Below, piece after piece: positions 31,901 to 42,700 of a DNA stretch of 64,000 nucleotides; within the stretch, counting starts at the first letter, position 1; each line of letters opens with the position of its first letter. Both the position numbers and the translations under genes were made by a program. Source of the DNA: Nectonema munidae (lineage: Eukaryota; Nematomorpha; Nectonematoida; Nectonematidae); assembly GCA_030549495.1 (NCBI GenBank), contig JAUIRK010000883.1, forward strand, positions 739,501 through 803,500, written 5' to 3'. The notes under the pieces are model-generated. The model was not told where the DNA came from and did not search any database. It saw only the letters and a program-made list of their open reading frames with translations.

Positions 31901-34900
31901 CTTGCATTGGTTCTCGCCATCAAAACCAAAAAGCATTCCACAAGTAAGTTCCATTTTGTATCCTTGATTCAAAACTTTCCTAAAATCTACATCTTTGTCA
32001 TCGCACACTTGGTAGAGGATATTTCACAACAATTTTTCATATGGGAACATTACAAAACACGTTTAAATGCTTAATTAAACTTAACCTTTCAGTTGGTTGA
32101 AAGAGTGCAATAGATTTTGTCGGCCACCAAAACGAAGTTTTGTTGGCCATAATAAAACAAGATTTAATGATTACAAGCGTATAAATATATTTTAACTAAA
32201 CCCAAAAAACTGAAAATGAAGTGTTTAAAAATGAAGTGGTTTCTTCAGATTGTCCATGTCGTATATAATTTATATTCATTGTTCTTCTTAACCGACTTGA
32301 GAATGCCTTATGATGTTGAAAATCGAAGAATAACCCAAAAATATCTTCAGCTCCTAATCTATTAATCAAGGATCTAACTTTGTTTGAGACTTTAGGCCAA
32401 CTTTTGATAAAGAGTTGATAATAAAATGATTAAATTTAAGCAAGTATAAAAGCATATTAAAATGAACAAGTTTGATAAAATTCCACTCTTTTTTCTAGAA
32501 AACATATGTGTTGCAAATGCACATTTTTTGTGGAATCCAGAATTAAGTCATTTCAAGCTTTTGCAATCCATGATTTTGAAGCAAGAAATTGAATTATTAA
32601 CTTCAAGATACTGCAATTACGATTGTTCCTCCAGACATTCCATCCCAGTGATTCTTTGCGCCGACTTGAATTCCCTACCTGAATCAGGTTATTAAACATT
32701 CTTTTTCCCTATCCAATTGGCAAAGGAAGTTTATAAAATAAAGCAGAAAATTATAGTGATTTAGCATAAAAAGTTTTATGAAGCAAAATTCAAGGGATAA
32801 CTCATATCAGCCGAAATGAGGTACCAACTATATGAAATTTTAAACTATATAAACATTCCAAGGGCTGGCCACAACCTTTTCTAAAATCATTGCCAATTAC
32901 GTTAATCCTAAATTGGGAGGCGCAAAAAAAATAATTTTTCTTCCTGTTTCTAAATATCCTTTATTTATATTGCACTTTAAATTTGCCTTTAATCATAATC
33001 TTTGCAAAATAAAAAATCAAAATCGCACAATATACTCTCTCAAATTTTAGATATTTTAAGTTAAAAAAACATAAAATTTTTGAGATAGGTTTGATCTCAC
33101 TAAGCAAATGAAATTTGAAGTAGTGGAAGCTGTCAATCATGATTTATATTTGTTTTTAGTTTAATTATCATTGAATAAAAAACTTGTTCACATCTGTATG
33201 CAGGACATATATTTCTGTGCAAACTTCCTTGTTTCCTGCAAATCTTCCCTAGGCAAAAGTTTTTTTCTTCTTCAAAATCGCTAAAACCACTGCCAAACGA
33301 CTTGTGCAATAACTTTAATTATTCTGAATACGTGTAAACGTGCATATATTTATATATTGTTATTTCAAATGAGGAAAGTTTGACGCTGTTTCGTCACCAA
33401 TAATTTCTTGATGTTAAGGCAGTTTAATATTAATTTACCAAATCTTATCTGCTTTTTCTGAGATCATATTGATTAAAATCAGGAAGTAGTCTGAGACATT
33501 TAAAAGAGAGGGCTGTGGAATCAAATCAATTAAAAAGATGAAGGATTCTTGAATATATCATATCAATCTGTATATACGGGTTAATACAAAAGGAGTGATA
33601 TGAAAAATCAACTATTTTCAATTAACTGAAAAACTGTCTAAGGTAACGTTTTTAAAAGTTTGTGTAAAGTTCTTCCAACAAAATTTTTCAAACGTGGCTT
33701 GGGAATCGCAGTTCGGCCAACTCTGATTAAACATACTTTAATTTTGTGTTCTTGAGGTCCGTAGCAATGTTTCAAGTTCAAGTTGTTTCAGCAAAAAATA
33801 TTAAACTATCAAAAGTGTGACTCTTTATAGCAGTGAAATAACACAGGGATGACAGAAACGATGTATGGCATCATACATAAATGACGTACCACAAAATTTT
33901 TAAATTTTTGACCCCCCCCCCCACTGGTGGTGATTTTTACCTCTCCTACACTATTTTTTAATACAGAGCGTCTAGATTACAGTGATTCCCAACCTTTTTT
34001 TTATCCCACGGACCCCTTACACCAAAATATTTTTCATTCGGCCTCCTCATGATAAAACTTATATTCTATCAAAGTTACATTCATTATTCCCAGTTAAACT
34101 TCTTTTAGAGCAGTAGATAAAATAATGTGCAGAAAATTCAACAGTATTTGCCAAATTTTAACCTCTTGATCAAAGCTATCTATAATCACCAAAAAAGTGA
34201 ACTCTTTCTTACATTTAGCGGATACAGAAGAAAAGAAGACAATTCTTAAAAATAAAGAAATTGATACTTCGGCCTATATTGATTACCGACTCTATTGATT
34301 ATCAACAAATCAATGATCAAAAGTAATAGGGAGTGTGTAATAAAATTAAAACGTGAAAAATAGTTTTCTTTTTCTTTTTAACCCATTTAAGATTAAGCAA
34401 AGCAGACGATATCTAAAAAAACGCAGACGATTTATATTCAAAGTCATTGAAAAAAGCAGACGAAGGTGAAATTACTTATCTTCCAAAATAGGAATATTGG
34501 TCGTAAATGGGTTAATAAAACCTTCACGCACACCCAAGAGTCCGCGGACCACAGGTTGGAAACCACTGATCTAGAATTAGTTTATTCCATAGTAAAAAGT
34601 TTTTAAAATTAGATCCAAAATTTAATTAAAAAATTTGATAAAATTAAACCCAATGCATGGTTCGTTTTAAACAGCTCTAGGAAACACAAAAGCTGAGAAG
34701 CACAGGATATTATTTTTAAGAAAACATAAAGTACTATAATTTAAAATATCCTGGAAAAATGTTTTCTCAAAAGCCAAAATGAAAGTCGAGTCTTCAAATA
34801 CAGAAATACCTCTTTCTCATCTTTACCTACTGATGATGTAATTCAATCACATCTTTTGATTGTACAAGTATATGCTGTGTAACATTGATATAGGAAAACA

Positions 34901-36367
34901 AGACTTTTGTCATCAAAAAATATTGTATCAAGTACTACAAACAATTTTTTACTTCATTCAGTTTACTAAAAATACAAAAAACATTTAAACAAAAAATACG
35001 AACTTAGAGTGGATACGCAAAAAACTTCACGTGAAAAAGGTCAAACTAAAAAAAATGAACAATAACGAACTATATTATTATATACCCGTGAATTCTTCGT
35101 TCAGTGGAAAAATTTTTTACTCCCCTTTTAATGCTTTCAATTTGGTATTCAAACTTTTATTCTCCTAAGCTTAAAAAAAGCGCGAACATTCTGATGAAAA
35201 TATTTGAAAATGGTTTTTACTTCTTTGCTTGACAGTAGCGAATTACTTGCATCTTGATATCCTTTTCATTTACAGAGCAACATAACTTTGATCCATATTT
35301 CTTTTCGTAAGCCAAAATGTTTGTGAACTAGAACAAGAAATTTTATACTAGAGATCCAATTGACTGTTTTTTATCATATGTTACAAATGTACGGTAAGAG
35401 CTTGCTTGAGTATTTCTTCTTAAAACGAAATAAAATAGCTTTGTTTTTACACAAGTATACATTTTCACTTTTTCTTTGTACACACAGAGCCAATGCAGTA
35501 TTTTCAAAGTGGACTACTCAGTCTCCTGAACAATTGCAAGAAACTTTGCCAAGATGAAGCTCTATTGAACACCATTTTGAGGTTTTACGAAGAAAATAAC
35601 CATGAACACGAAGTTTTGCTCGAGTCCTCAAACCCCACACACATTTTTCCTTTCACCAATTACACGTAATTTTTATCGCATCATGGGCTTTACCCCAAAA
35701 ACCAATGGGACAAAAAATTTACGGACCCAAAATGGACAAAAAACCCAAAAATGGGACAAAAAAGAAATGGAAATCAAAAAAATTCTAGAAAAACTTATAT
35801 TAAAATTTTTTTTATATAATATAATAAATTTATTTTTCTAATTATTTTCTTTAAAAATCAAATCCAATTACTCATTATTTGTCCAATATTACCTAAATTT
35901 GATTTTTTTTTATAAATTTATTTTGTATTGATCATAATATTATAGCTTTTATAAACGGATCAATCTCACAGAAAACTACACACTATCAAAAAGCTCTCTT
36001 TTTTTAGGAACCCAATTTCTCATTTCTTATACTCAATTTAAGATTTTTGCTATCTAGGCAGAAGCCTATTTGAAAAAAACATTAACTTGTAGCAAGACAA
36101 ACAAACACTTAGAGACATTCTAATCATCTTCAGCTCAAAATCTACAATTGATATATTCATATTTTCCTCAAAATTATTTTTCTTTTTAGGCCAACATTTT
36201 CTGCAGTCATAGATTACATTTTATTCACTTCAAACACTCTAAAAGTCAACAAAATTTTAGCACCAATCAACTTGCTTTGGTTTTCTTACAACAACATCCA
36301 CGGTCTACCCAACATGTCGCATCCTTCTGATCACATCCTCTTAATGACTGAGTTTTGTTTACTTTAA
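26000..36367 (+). CDS. CNOT6: CCR4-NOT deadenylase catalytic subunit (CNOT6/CCR4/twin), seven exons
   Basis: Exons 26000-26086, 29113-29270, 31031-31191, 31762-31943, 32499-32687, 35488-35665 and 36190-36367 all have AG/GT borders and mutually consistent phases. Together they give about 377 residues ending at TAA. The product is a Mg-dependent poly(A) 3' exonuclease of the EEP family, acting in the cytoplasmic CCR4-NOT complex in mRNA deadenylation. Order: a KPPVRQWI linker (PPPRSWI in vertebrate CNOT6), TVLTYNVLSERYA, YCPKWALKWNYRK, LQ/EVEGEEF (catalytic Glu), PVDGCAIFF, VANAHFLWNPE, VILCADLNSLP (Asp, Asn), VIDYILF (Asp), and PNMSHPSDHILL (His). All catalytic residues are present. Exon 31762 carries a charged insert (KPRKKSRRKEDEDSQ) not in vertebrate CNOT6. 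The N-terminal LRR part is incomplete (see 14115-14188). Introns are loaded with MITEs, including 25805-25934 just before the first exon. The start codon was not found. Confidence 0.9.
26450..26892 (+). mobile_element. hAT-type MITE (family H1) in a CCR4 intron
   Basis: Starts CACTGGCGCATTTAAAGGGG and ends AATTTCTAGATCCGATCCTG, both hAT MITE-like termini with a C run inside the left end. A longer homologous copy is at 55882-56484. No clear target duplication. Confidence 0.75.
27017..27220. mobile_element. Long-hairpin MITE in a CCR4 intron
   Basis: Nearly complete palindrome: the left arm 27019-27095 (ATAGGAAAATAAGTAAA ... GACCACTCTGGTCTTCTTC) is the reverse complement of the right arm at about 27140-27220 with a loop near 45 nt. 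Possible TA target site. It is transcribed within the CCR4 intron and could form a strong RNA hairpin. Confidence 0.8.
27286..27418 (+). mobile_element. piggyBac-type MITE, family M4 (CCCTTTTGTAACC ends)
   Basis: TTAA at 27286-27289 and 27415-27418, ends CCCTTTTGTAACCAG and CTGGTCACAAAAGGG. Interior modules are decayed (AAGATGATATTTATTAAAA, GCAGAAGG). The sub-terminal palindrome is GTATCATATATGATAC, at the same place as GTTCC...GGAAC in family M1. Confidence 0.85.
27837..27966 (+). mobile_element. piggyBac-type MITE, family M1, right TTAA lost
   Basis: Left TTAA 27837-27840 then CCCATTTAAGGCC; right end GGCCGTAAATGGG at 27963, followed by TTTG in place of TTAA. Interior matches the 195-332 copy with a short deletion in the third module. 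Confidence 0.8.
27967..29112. other. Intron of CCR4 with an unassigned coding-like remnant
   Basis: 27967-28110 gives a frame with FNPIPSSKNSFSQEYRKHIV that ends at 28101 and looks like part of a decayed mobile-element protein; no family recognised. The rest is AT-rich. Confidence 0.35.
29271..30340. other. CCR4 intron with telomere-like and CATA repeats
   Basis: A degenerate GTTAGGG/TTTAGGGTTAG cluster lies at 29770-29840. Three CATACATACAGTCAC units lie at 30270-30340. Otherwise AT-rich. Confidence 0.5.
30341..30812 (-). mobile_element. hAT-type MITE (family H2) in a CCR4 intron
   Basis: Starts CAGCTATGGGGC and ends GCTACGTTACTG, i.e. CAGTAACGTAGC on the minus strand. A copy in the opposite orientation is at 44528-44837, sharing about 250 bp of interior (such as AAGAAATATTAACCATGATA). 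No clear target duplication. Confidence 0.75.
32857..33726. mobile_element. DNA transposon with 8-bp target duplication in a CCR4 intron
   Basis: Left end TCCAAGGGCTGGCCACAAC, right end GTTCGGCCAACTCTGA (its reverse complement TCAGAGTTGGCCGAAC). Flanks ATAAACAT (32849-32856) and TTAAACAT (33727-33734) match at 7 of 8 positions. Size and duplication length fit hAT. No transposase frame recognised inside. Confidence 0.6.
33980..34568. mobile_element. hAT-type MITE carrying a nested M1 MITE
   Basis: Begins CAGTGATTCCCAACCTTT and ends AGGTTGGAAACCACTG, a classic hAT MITE terminal pair. TCTAGA occurs immediately outside both ends as a possible part of the target duplication. An M1 MITE (34378-34515) is inserted inside, so that one is younger. 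Confidence 0.8.
34378..34515 (+). mobile_element. piggyBac-type MITE, family M1, nested in a hAT MITE
   Basis: TTAA at 34378-34381 and 34512-34515, ends CCCATTTAAGATT and TCGTAAATGGG. The interior matches the 195-332 copy; the palindrome is mutated (CTTCCAAAATAGGAAT). Confidence 0.85.
34569..35487. other. End of CCR4 intron, AT-rich
   Basis: No feature recognised. The acceptor CACACAG ends at 35487. Confidence 0.4.
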
Positions 36368-36712
36368 TTGATTTTTATCACATGACACTTTTAACTTTTA
36401 TGAATTTTACTCTCAGTATATGCGACCACGTATGCAACCTATGTCTTTTAGAACGCCTGTGTGCGTCCTATTTTAAAATTATATTGAGCAGTATCATCAC
36501 CATATATACTTTTATGACACTCAATTTGTGATAATGATTTTTTGATCATGATTAATCTAATCGATTTTTTGCAAACAAACATTCAATATTTGTTGAATGT
36601 TTATGAAAGTTTTCTATTTAGGTTCAAAAATTTCATGTTTTATTTTTAATATCCAGCAATACTACGATTTTTTTCTTATCCAAATATTTATTAAGCAATT
36701 TTTTAAATATTT

Positions 36713-36718
36713 AATAAA
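36713..36718 (+). promoter_or_regulatory. Possible polyadenylation signal of the CCR4 gene
   Basis: AATAAA about 345 bases after the stop codon and just before an inverted SINE. Plausible but not unique in AT-rich DNA. Confidence 0.35.
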
Positions 36719-36737
36719 GATTTTTATGTAAAGGATA

Positions 36738-36840
36738 AAGGTACACTAGTGCCACGTGTATCAAACTATAAGGAAAGTAGGCTTGATGCGGGATTGAACC
36801 CATGACTTTGAGTTATCGAAACCCAAACCAACCCTAACAC
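36738..36840 (-). mobile_element. tRNA-derived SINE, family S1, minus strand
   Basis: Contains, on the minus strand, GGGTTCAATCCCGCATCAAG (B-box region) and the tRNA-like head, matching 10759-10850. Located just after the CCR4 3' end. Confidence 0.7.
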
Positions 36841-38617
36841 ATGTATTTTATTTTATCTAAAATAATAAAATTAGCAGCTGTTCATGGTAACGATAAAAAC
36901 TTTGAAAAAGTCAAAGAGATTTGCTTTCATTTAAAAAGTACTCAACAAAAGGAAAATATTTTTGAATGTAATATGAAGTTGACTTTTCAGTTCCCCCATT
37001 TTGAGTTCAACCTTTGATTGGGTGAAAAAACAAATAAAAACCAACTTTACACTTTTTTTTAAAGTTTTTTTGTCAATAAAATCAGATTTCCAAAATAGTA
37101 AAAAGATAGAAAAGAATTTTTTTTAGAAATAATAGTAATTTCAAAATATATCATTTGACTTGAATCTGTGAAATTTTTTTTATAAAAAGATGAGGTTATG
37201 AATATGTCAATTTAAAAAAAAAGATGAAATAAATTTCACTAAAACAAAAAAATTATTTTCTAATATTTTTCTTGATATAATTACCTCTTTAAAGTCGGTC
37301 GAGAGTTTAAGAGTTTAAAAAATAGATGTAAAATAAATTTATTAAATAAATAAAAAAATTCATGTTTCAACAAAATTTTTTAAAACGCTAGATTCAACCT
37401 TGATTTGAATCTATGCAATTAATAGGACTGAGGATTCTACAGGTAAACTTTTAAGCCTGGTGAAGAAAGAATAACACAAAGAGAAGTCGATCTAGGCTCG
37501 TGGGAAGAAGTTGTCGTTCATGATGAAGGCTGACCCGTCTTAAAAGTCACCAATAATTCTTCTCCTTCTTTGATTTTTATCTCAGCGAGACATTGTGATA
37601 ATTGCTCGCTAAACACACGTATCTATCAAAATAGTTTGAAAACAATATAACATATGGTAAAATATATCCATGATGCATTACGGCTCCCAGTGATGATGAG
37701 AGATGGGAAGCAGGTTGGGAGTAAGCAATCGGAAATTTTCGGTAAAAATGAATTCATCACTCTTGTATAAAATTTATACCGTAATCGCATATTTCGGTCT
37801 TTACCTATATTTCTATTTTATATGATATTCGTATTATATGTATAATTAGTGACATCTTTAGAGATGACTAACGCGGATAGCGGACGAAGGTTATCAGCAG
37901 AAAATATTTTGTGCAGCGGATTTTAATGAAGGCCGACAATATTCTGGTTTTTCACATTTACCACATGTGGATGAAGTACTAATTCAGAGTTCATGGCGCT
38001 CGCGGTCTTCGCTTATGTATGTAATTTCCACTCTGCTAAGCTACAAGCGAATGATCTGGTTACACTGCCAATGTTCAGATGTTGTCTGCAGATAATTATC
38101 AAGTCTAGTTGCTGTCAATGTTTGGAACTTAGATGACATTAGGATACTTCCCGTAATTCCTTCACTCTAAACATTGTCTTCGTAAAGACGAGACCCTCTC
38201 TAAGGAGAATTTGAAAAGTTTCCTGTCTCTTAGGAGTAGAATGTAAAATTTGCTTCCCTCAATCATCAACTTCCATCAATCCGTGATTCTTGGAGAGCAA
38301 CAATGTGCATCTATAACTCATAAAGTTCCTTACAAATTAAATTGACTCAAAGACAAATAATGTTGAAGTATAAAATAATAAATAACACATACTTCTTTTA
38401 AATTCAGTAAAAAATTCTGTAATTACTTACAGTGGCTTACATGACTGAAATTTTTGAGAAGGCAAACTACTAATTATAATACTGTGGAAATTGAAACCTA
38501 TTTATCAAGTGAGAAAATAAATTAGATGATAAAAGTAACATAGTCAGTCAGCACCGCCAAAGTTCTCTCTTATTAAAGCTTTTTAAATTTACTTTCAAGA
38601 AAGTTCAATTTGAAATA
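36841..38617. other. Intergenic stretch, nothing firm
   Basis: A more GC-balanced part (37430-38340) includes CTAACGCGGATAGCGGACG and may be an old repeat, but I could not classify it. Confidence 0.35.
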
Positions 38618-38790
38618 CAGTGAAACCTCTTTAAGCGGTCACCTCTTTATTGCGGTCAGGTCAATACAGTCTCAAAAAAAATAAATTCTTCTTTTACCTC
38701 TCAATTAAGGTCACCTCTTTATTCAGACTACAGTCACTTTTAGGCAGTCTGAAATAAAGAAAATACCTCTCAAATACGGTCATAATATTT
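38618..38790 (+). mobile_element. pogo/Tigger-like terminal sequence with internal sub-repeats
   Basis: TA followed by CAGTGAAACCTCTTTAAGCG, typical of pogo/Tigger-type ends. The motif CCTCTTTA--CGGTCA recurs four times up to 38780 (also CTCAATTAAGGTCACC and CTCAAATACGGTCAT). The other end was not found. Confidence 0.5.
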
Positions 38791-40109
38791 TTATCTCATT
38801 CATCCAACTCAAAATGGCATTTTTTCCTCAATAAAGTTTGTTTTTTTATTTATAAAAAAATATATTAATTTTCTAGTTTTTGTTCTTATACTGATGTTTT
38901 ATTTTCATTTTTTATTCGTTTCAAAAATAATTTTTTGAGTTTGTGTACAGAATTATATATTGTTTAAAAATCAATACCCTTAAACTTAAACGTTGAACTA
39001 GTTAAAAATACTTTGTTCATTCTAATCTCTGTTAGAATTAGTTTTACTATGTGTAGATTATGTTTCCAGAAGTCTTTCCATTTTTATAATTGTCATTTTT
39101 TGTGTTTAAATTTTAAATAATGTTATTCCGAAAATTTTTGATAATTTTTTAAAAAAAATTTGAAATTAAAATTTAATTTGTGTCAAGTATTAGTGTTTAA
39201 AGCTTTAGTATCAAGCGTGTATTAAGCATTGTGCATAAAAGGCGTTGCTGCATGGTTTCTGTTTTTGAACTTTTCATAGAAGTTAATATATTTTTAAGGC
39301 TAAATAGTAATGTTTTATGATTTATATCAGGCATTTTTATTTGGAATAAATACAAAATTATAATTTCTTCTCATCTCATTAACCTTAGAAGGACGGAGTA
39401 GGGCTTTTTTGGTTAGTAAATATTTAAAATCTCTTTTTCTGATAGAAAAATATAGCTAGTCGATATGCTAACTTGGTGGTATTTTATTTTTTTAATGGGT
39501 TTTAAAGATAAAAAGAAATATAAAATTTCACCACATGAAAAAATATTTATAGTAATTTATACGAAATTTAAATTTAACGCCATCTAAAAGTAATATGTTT
39601 TTATGAAAAACTTAAGTTGTAACCTTAAACAAGATATAAAAATATAAATTTGAAGTGGATTTCAAATTTAGAATTTTTTCTGAGGATTATTTTTGAAACA
39701 CATGACGTTCGAAAATCATGTTTCTATTATTTCCTTCGCTTTGGGTTCTTTCATTATTAGCTAATAACAAAACAAACAAGCGTACGACTATGTAGTTTTG
39801 TGAAAAAAATAATATTGTTCAATATTCAAAACTTTGTTTTTATAAATTTATTTTTCTACAGTGCAAAATATTTTATAAAAAGTAAAAAAGATTAAAAAAA
39901 TTAGATAAGCTTATATAATTGTCTACGCATTTGTTATCTTTTTCTCACCACATTTGGTAAATAATTCCTTGGCATGAATGAATAGTGAAGAAATCGCGTA
40001 TAGATTACACAAAACTCTCTCTCTTGCTTTATTTGTGTATGTATAATAATTCTTCCATTTCTTGACAAGCTTCATTTGGATTTCCTAAGTTACTTCGCAA
40101 AATTTTATT
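38791..40109. other. AT-rich stretch, nothing recognised
   Basis: Many A/T runs. No convincing frame until the piggyBac fragment. Its 5' terminal sequence may lie here but was not identified. Confidence 0.35.
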
Positions 40110-41076
40110 ATGAGCTCCTCAAGTTTTTATACAAGTAGTGATGAAGGAGAAACCTCTGGTTCTGACGTTTTTTCAAATAGTGAATATGAAATTCAAAATT
40201 CAGTTGATAGCGAAGGGCAAACAGATTCAAGCGATGAAGAAACGGCTCTTTGCGAAGATGTGTCCCTTGTAGCACCAGATGGAACCCAATTTTTTTGGGA
40301 ACCGCGAGAGATTTGTGGAAGAAGATCATCAACTAATATCATCTCAAGTAGACCAGGTCCAAAAGATACGGCAAATCACATTATTAAATTTTTGTCATAA
40401 ACTGGAAAATTTTTATTCTCAAAAATTTTCAAAATAGGATTAGTCTTTTTCTCAAACTAAACTCATGCATATATTTTTCTTTTGTGACTTCTGAAGTATA
40501 ATCCTTGATGAAGGCGATAGAAAAATGATTAAGATATTAAAACTTGCGAAGACAACTGTTATAATAAATAAGATATAAATTTTCTAACGACACTCAGAGG
40601 AGGCAAAAAAATCCAGGGGGGGGGGGGGGCAATGCCCCCCCCCCCTTATCGACGGGCCTGGATGCAGGTCACCTATAAAAGTATACGACCCATCCAAGCC
40701 AGGTCGATATGGTATGAAAATTTATCACTGTGTAGACTCGTTCAGTTTTTTTGTTTTTTGTAGCGAAATTTATGAAAGTGGTTTAGTGGACAGGGATCAT
40801 TTTAAACCCAATAATATAGTAAAAAGATTGGTAAATATTTCTTGCTTACCGACCGGTATTGGTATTTATGTAGATAGGTTTTTTATGTCCCGGGATTTGT
40901 GTAATTGGGCCAAAAATCAAAACTATACAATCTGTGGTACGGTAAGAAGTAATAGAAGGTTCATGCCGCATGTAGTCCGTCCAGCGCATTTAAAAGGTCT
41001 GGGTTTGAATGATTGTGAGAGTAGATTTTTGTATTCAGAAACCTCTTCGTTAACAACAGAGGTTAACAACATCTAA
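40110..41076 (+). pseudogene. piggyBac-type transposase fragments
   Basis: 40110-40400 starts at an ATG and encodes an acidic Ser-rich N-terminus (MSSSSFYTSSDEGETSGSD) followed by FFWEPREICGRRSSTNI and PGP, as in piggyBac proteins. After an interruption with G and C runs (about 40420-40670), 40690-41076 gives KPGRYGMKIYHCVDSF, EIYESGLVDRDHF, LPTGIGIYVDRFFMSRDL and ICGTVRSNRRFMPHVV. These match the piggyBac DDE_Tnp_1_7 core (KP.KYG.K ... DNFFTS..L ... GTIRKNR). The middle of the protein, including the first catalytic Asp, is missing, so it is dead. Many TTAA MITEs in this window have piggyBac-type ends, but a direct link to this copy is not shown. Confidence 0.8.
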
Positions 41077-41304
41077 CAAATACCTGGTACATACTCAAGC
41101 TTCCTTGATGCCGAGTCATCGTTTTATGAGTTACTAGTCATTTTATCAAGCATTACGGTGGCGACATTTTTTAATCATCAAGCTCATATAATATCAATGA
41201 TCAGATCATAAAAAACTCGATCGCTATAGCTAATGTGAGTTTAGGAATTCTGTAGATCCAGATACCTTCAAAACTACAACTTTACAACTCAAAAATCGAT
41301 TTTT

Positions 41305-42700
41305 ATGTATCTAGAGTTAACAGGATTAACTAAGGCTTTCCTCTTCCCTACAGTAAACTATATCACATCTCCCCTAGAAGCTAAAAAGCTTCACTATGGA
41401 GTGGATATCTATCTTGCAGAGGCGATTCGCGACCAATTCGTAAAGCTCACGATGAAGAACTTCTACAGGAGATTCGTAACATGGCCTGGTGTATCTAAAA
41501 CTGGACCCATACGCTCTGACCTAGAGAAATTGTTACATTCAAACAGTTTCAGCCCCAAAAAAATATATTTTAATAGATTATATAACAGGATCCCTTTGTC
41601 GAGTTTCTACAACATTATCATAAAGAAAAACTTTGACTATAACTCTTCGATAGAGCAGTCTGAGTTCCTTTCAGATAAATCAATAATACCCTGTAGAAAA
41701 GTCTGGCCCCTTGAATTCAAACATTTCAGTTACAAAACTATTAATAGAAAATAATTGGCCTCACAAAAAGAGTTATCCTTGAATACCCCACCAATACTCC
41801 GAAAACCGTCAAAGAAATCCTTCAACAAATCTCAACTAATACACTTGAACCGGAAGATCTAACATATGTATTTTGTTTGTTAGAGTTTAATTGGAATCAC
41901 AATATGACACTATTCGAGCGGCTTAACTTCGATAATAATAACAAGTTAAAGACTGTTCAAGAAAGAGATTATAACATGGATATTATAAAAAAAGTCTAAT
42001 TCATGATAACTGGCACGTGTTTTTTAGATGTTCTACTGTTGCACCCCAGACGAAATAGTTTATTCCTTTAAGGGAGAGGATTATTTTCCGTTTCCAAAGC
42101 GAAAATTATTCACAAAGCATTTGAAGGACAATTTAATCGATTATGTCAAGAATGGAGTTACCGTTGATAAGAGTAAAAGAAATTTGGTTTTCAAAAAAAA
42201 TATTATTTGAAACAGATGACCTTGTATATCCAACTGATGAATTTGCTTTCAAGAAAGTTCAATTTGAAGTATAACATATGTTGGATAGTTCTCAGCATAA
42301 TTCCTATTTTCAGAAAGAAATTATAAGAAAGATGGAAAACTTTTTCACAGAGCTCAATTAGAAGCCTCAAAAACTTTGGACGAATAATAATTGTGAATCT
42401 ATAATGGCATAAAAGTAATAATTGTTTCGAAGCCGCCTCAAAGATGCCTTCATTTAAGGAAAAATTACAACAAATGGAATTTCAATTTTCCGCCCTCTAT
42501 AGAACTGGAAATTATTCTATGATGTTTAGATATAAATTATATTTAGTTTGTTATATTAAATACATACAAATGTCACTAGATGTGGACGGGAATATTTCCA
42601 AATATTTTTTGAAAGATTATATAGAAGAAAAAGGTATGGAAAATTTTCTAGTTTTGATTCCACAATGAAAAAATAGTAAAAAAAACGCACTCAGAAGAAA
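41305..42700 (+). other. Unidentified coding remnants after the piggyBac fragment
   Basis: Separate coding-like pieces at 41305-41754 (149 codons, including LEAKKLHYGVDIYLAEAIRD), 42028-42210 (including DEIVYSFKGEDYFPF) and 42444-42668. The first is one of the longest frames in the window, with fairly balanced composition, so it looks derived from a real protein. I do not recognise any family. It may be old mobile-element or captured sequence; the region is broken. Confidence 0.35.

Noticed and set aside
40108-40332. Minus-strand frame opposite the piggyBac N-terminus
   Set aside because: Shadow of the acidic Ser-rich N-terminal coding sequence, which matches piggyBac layout.
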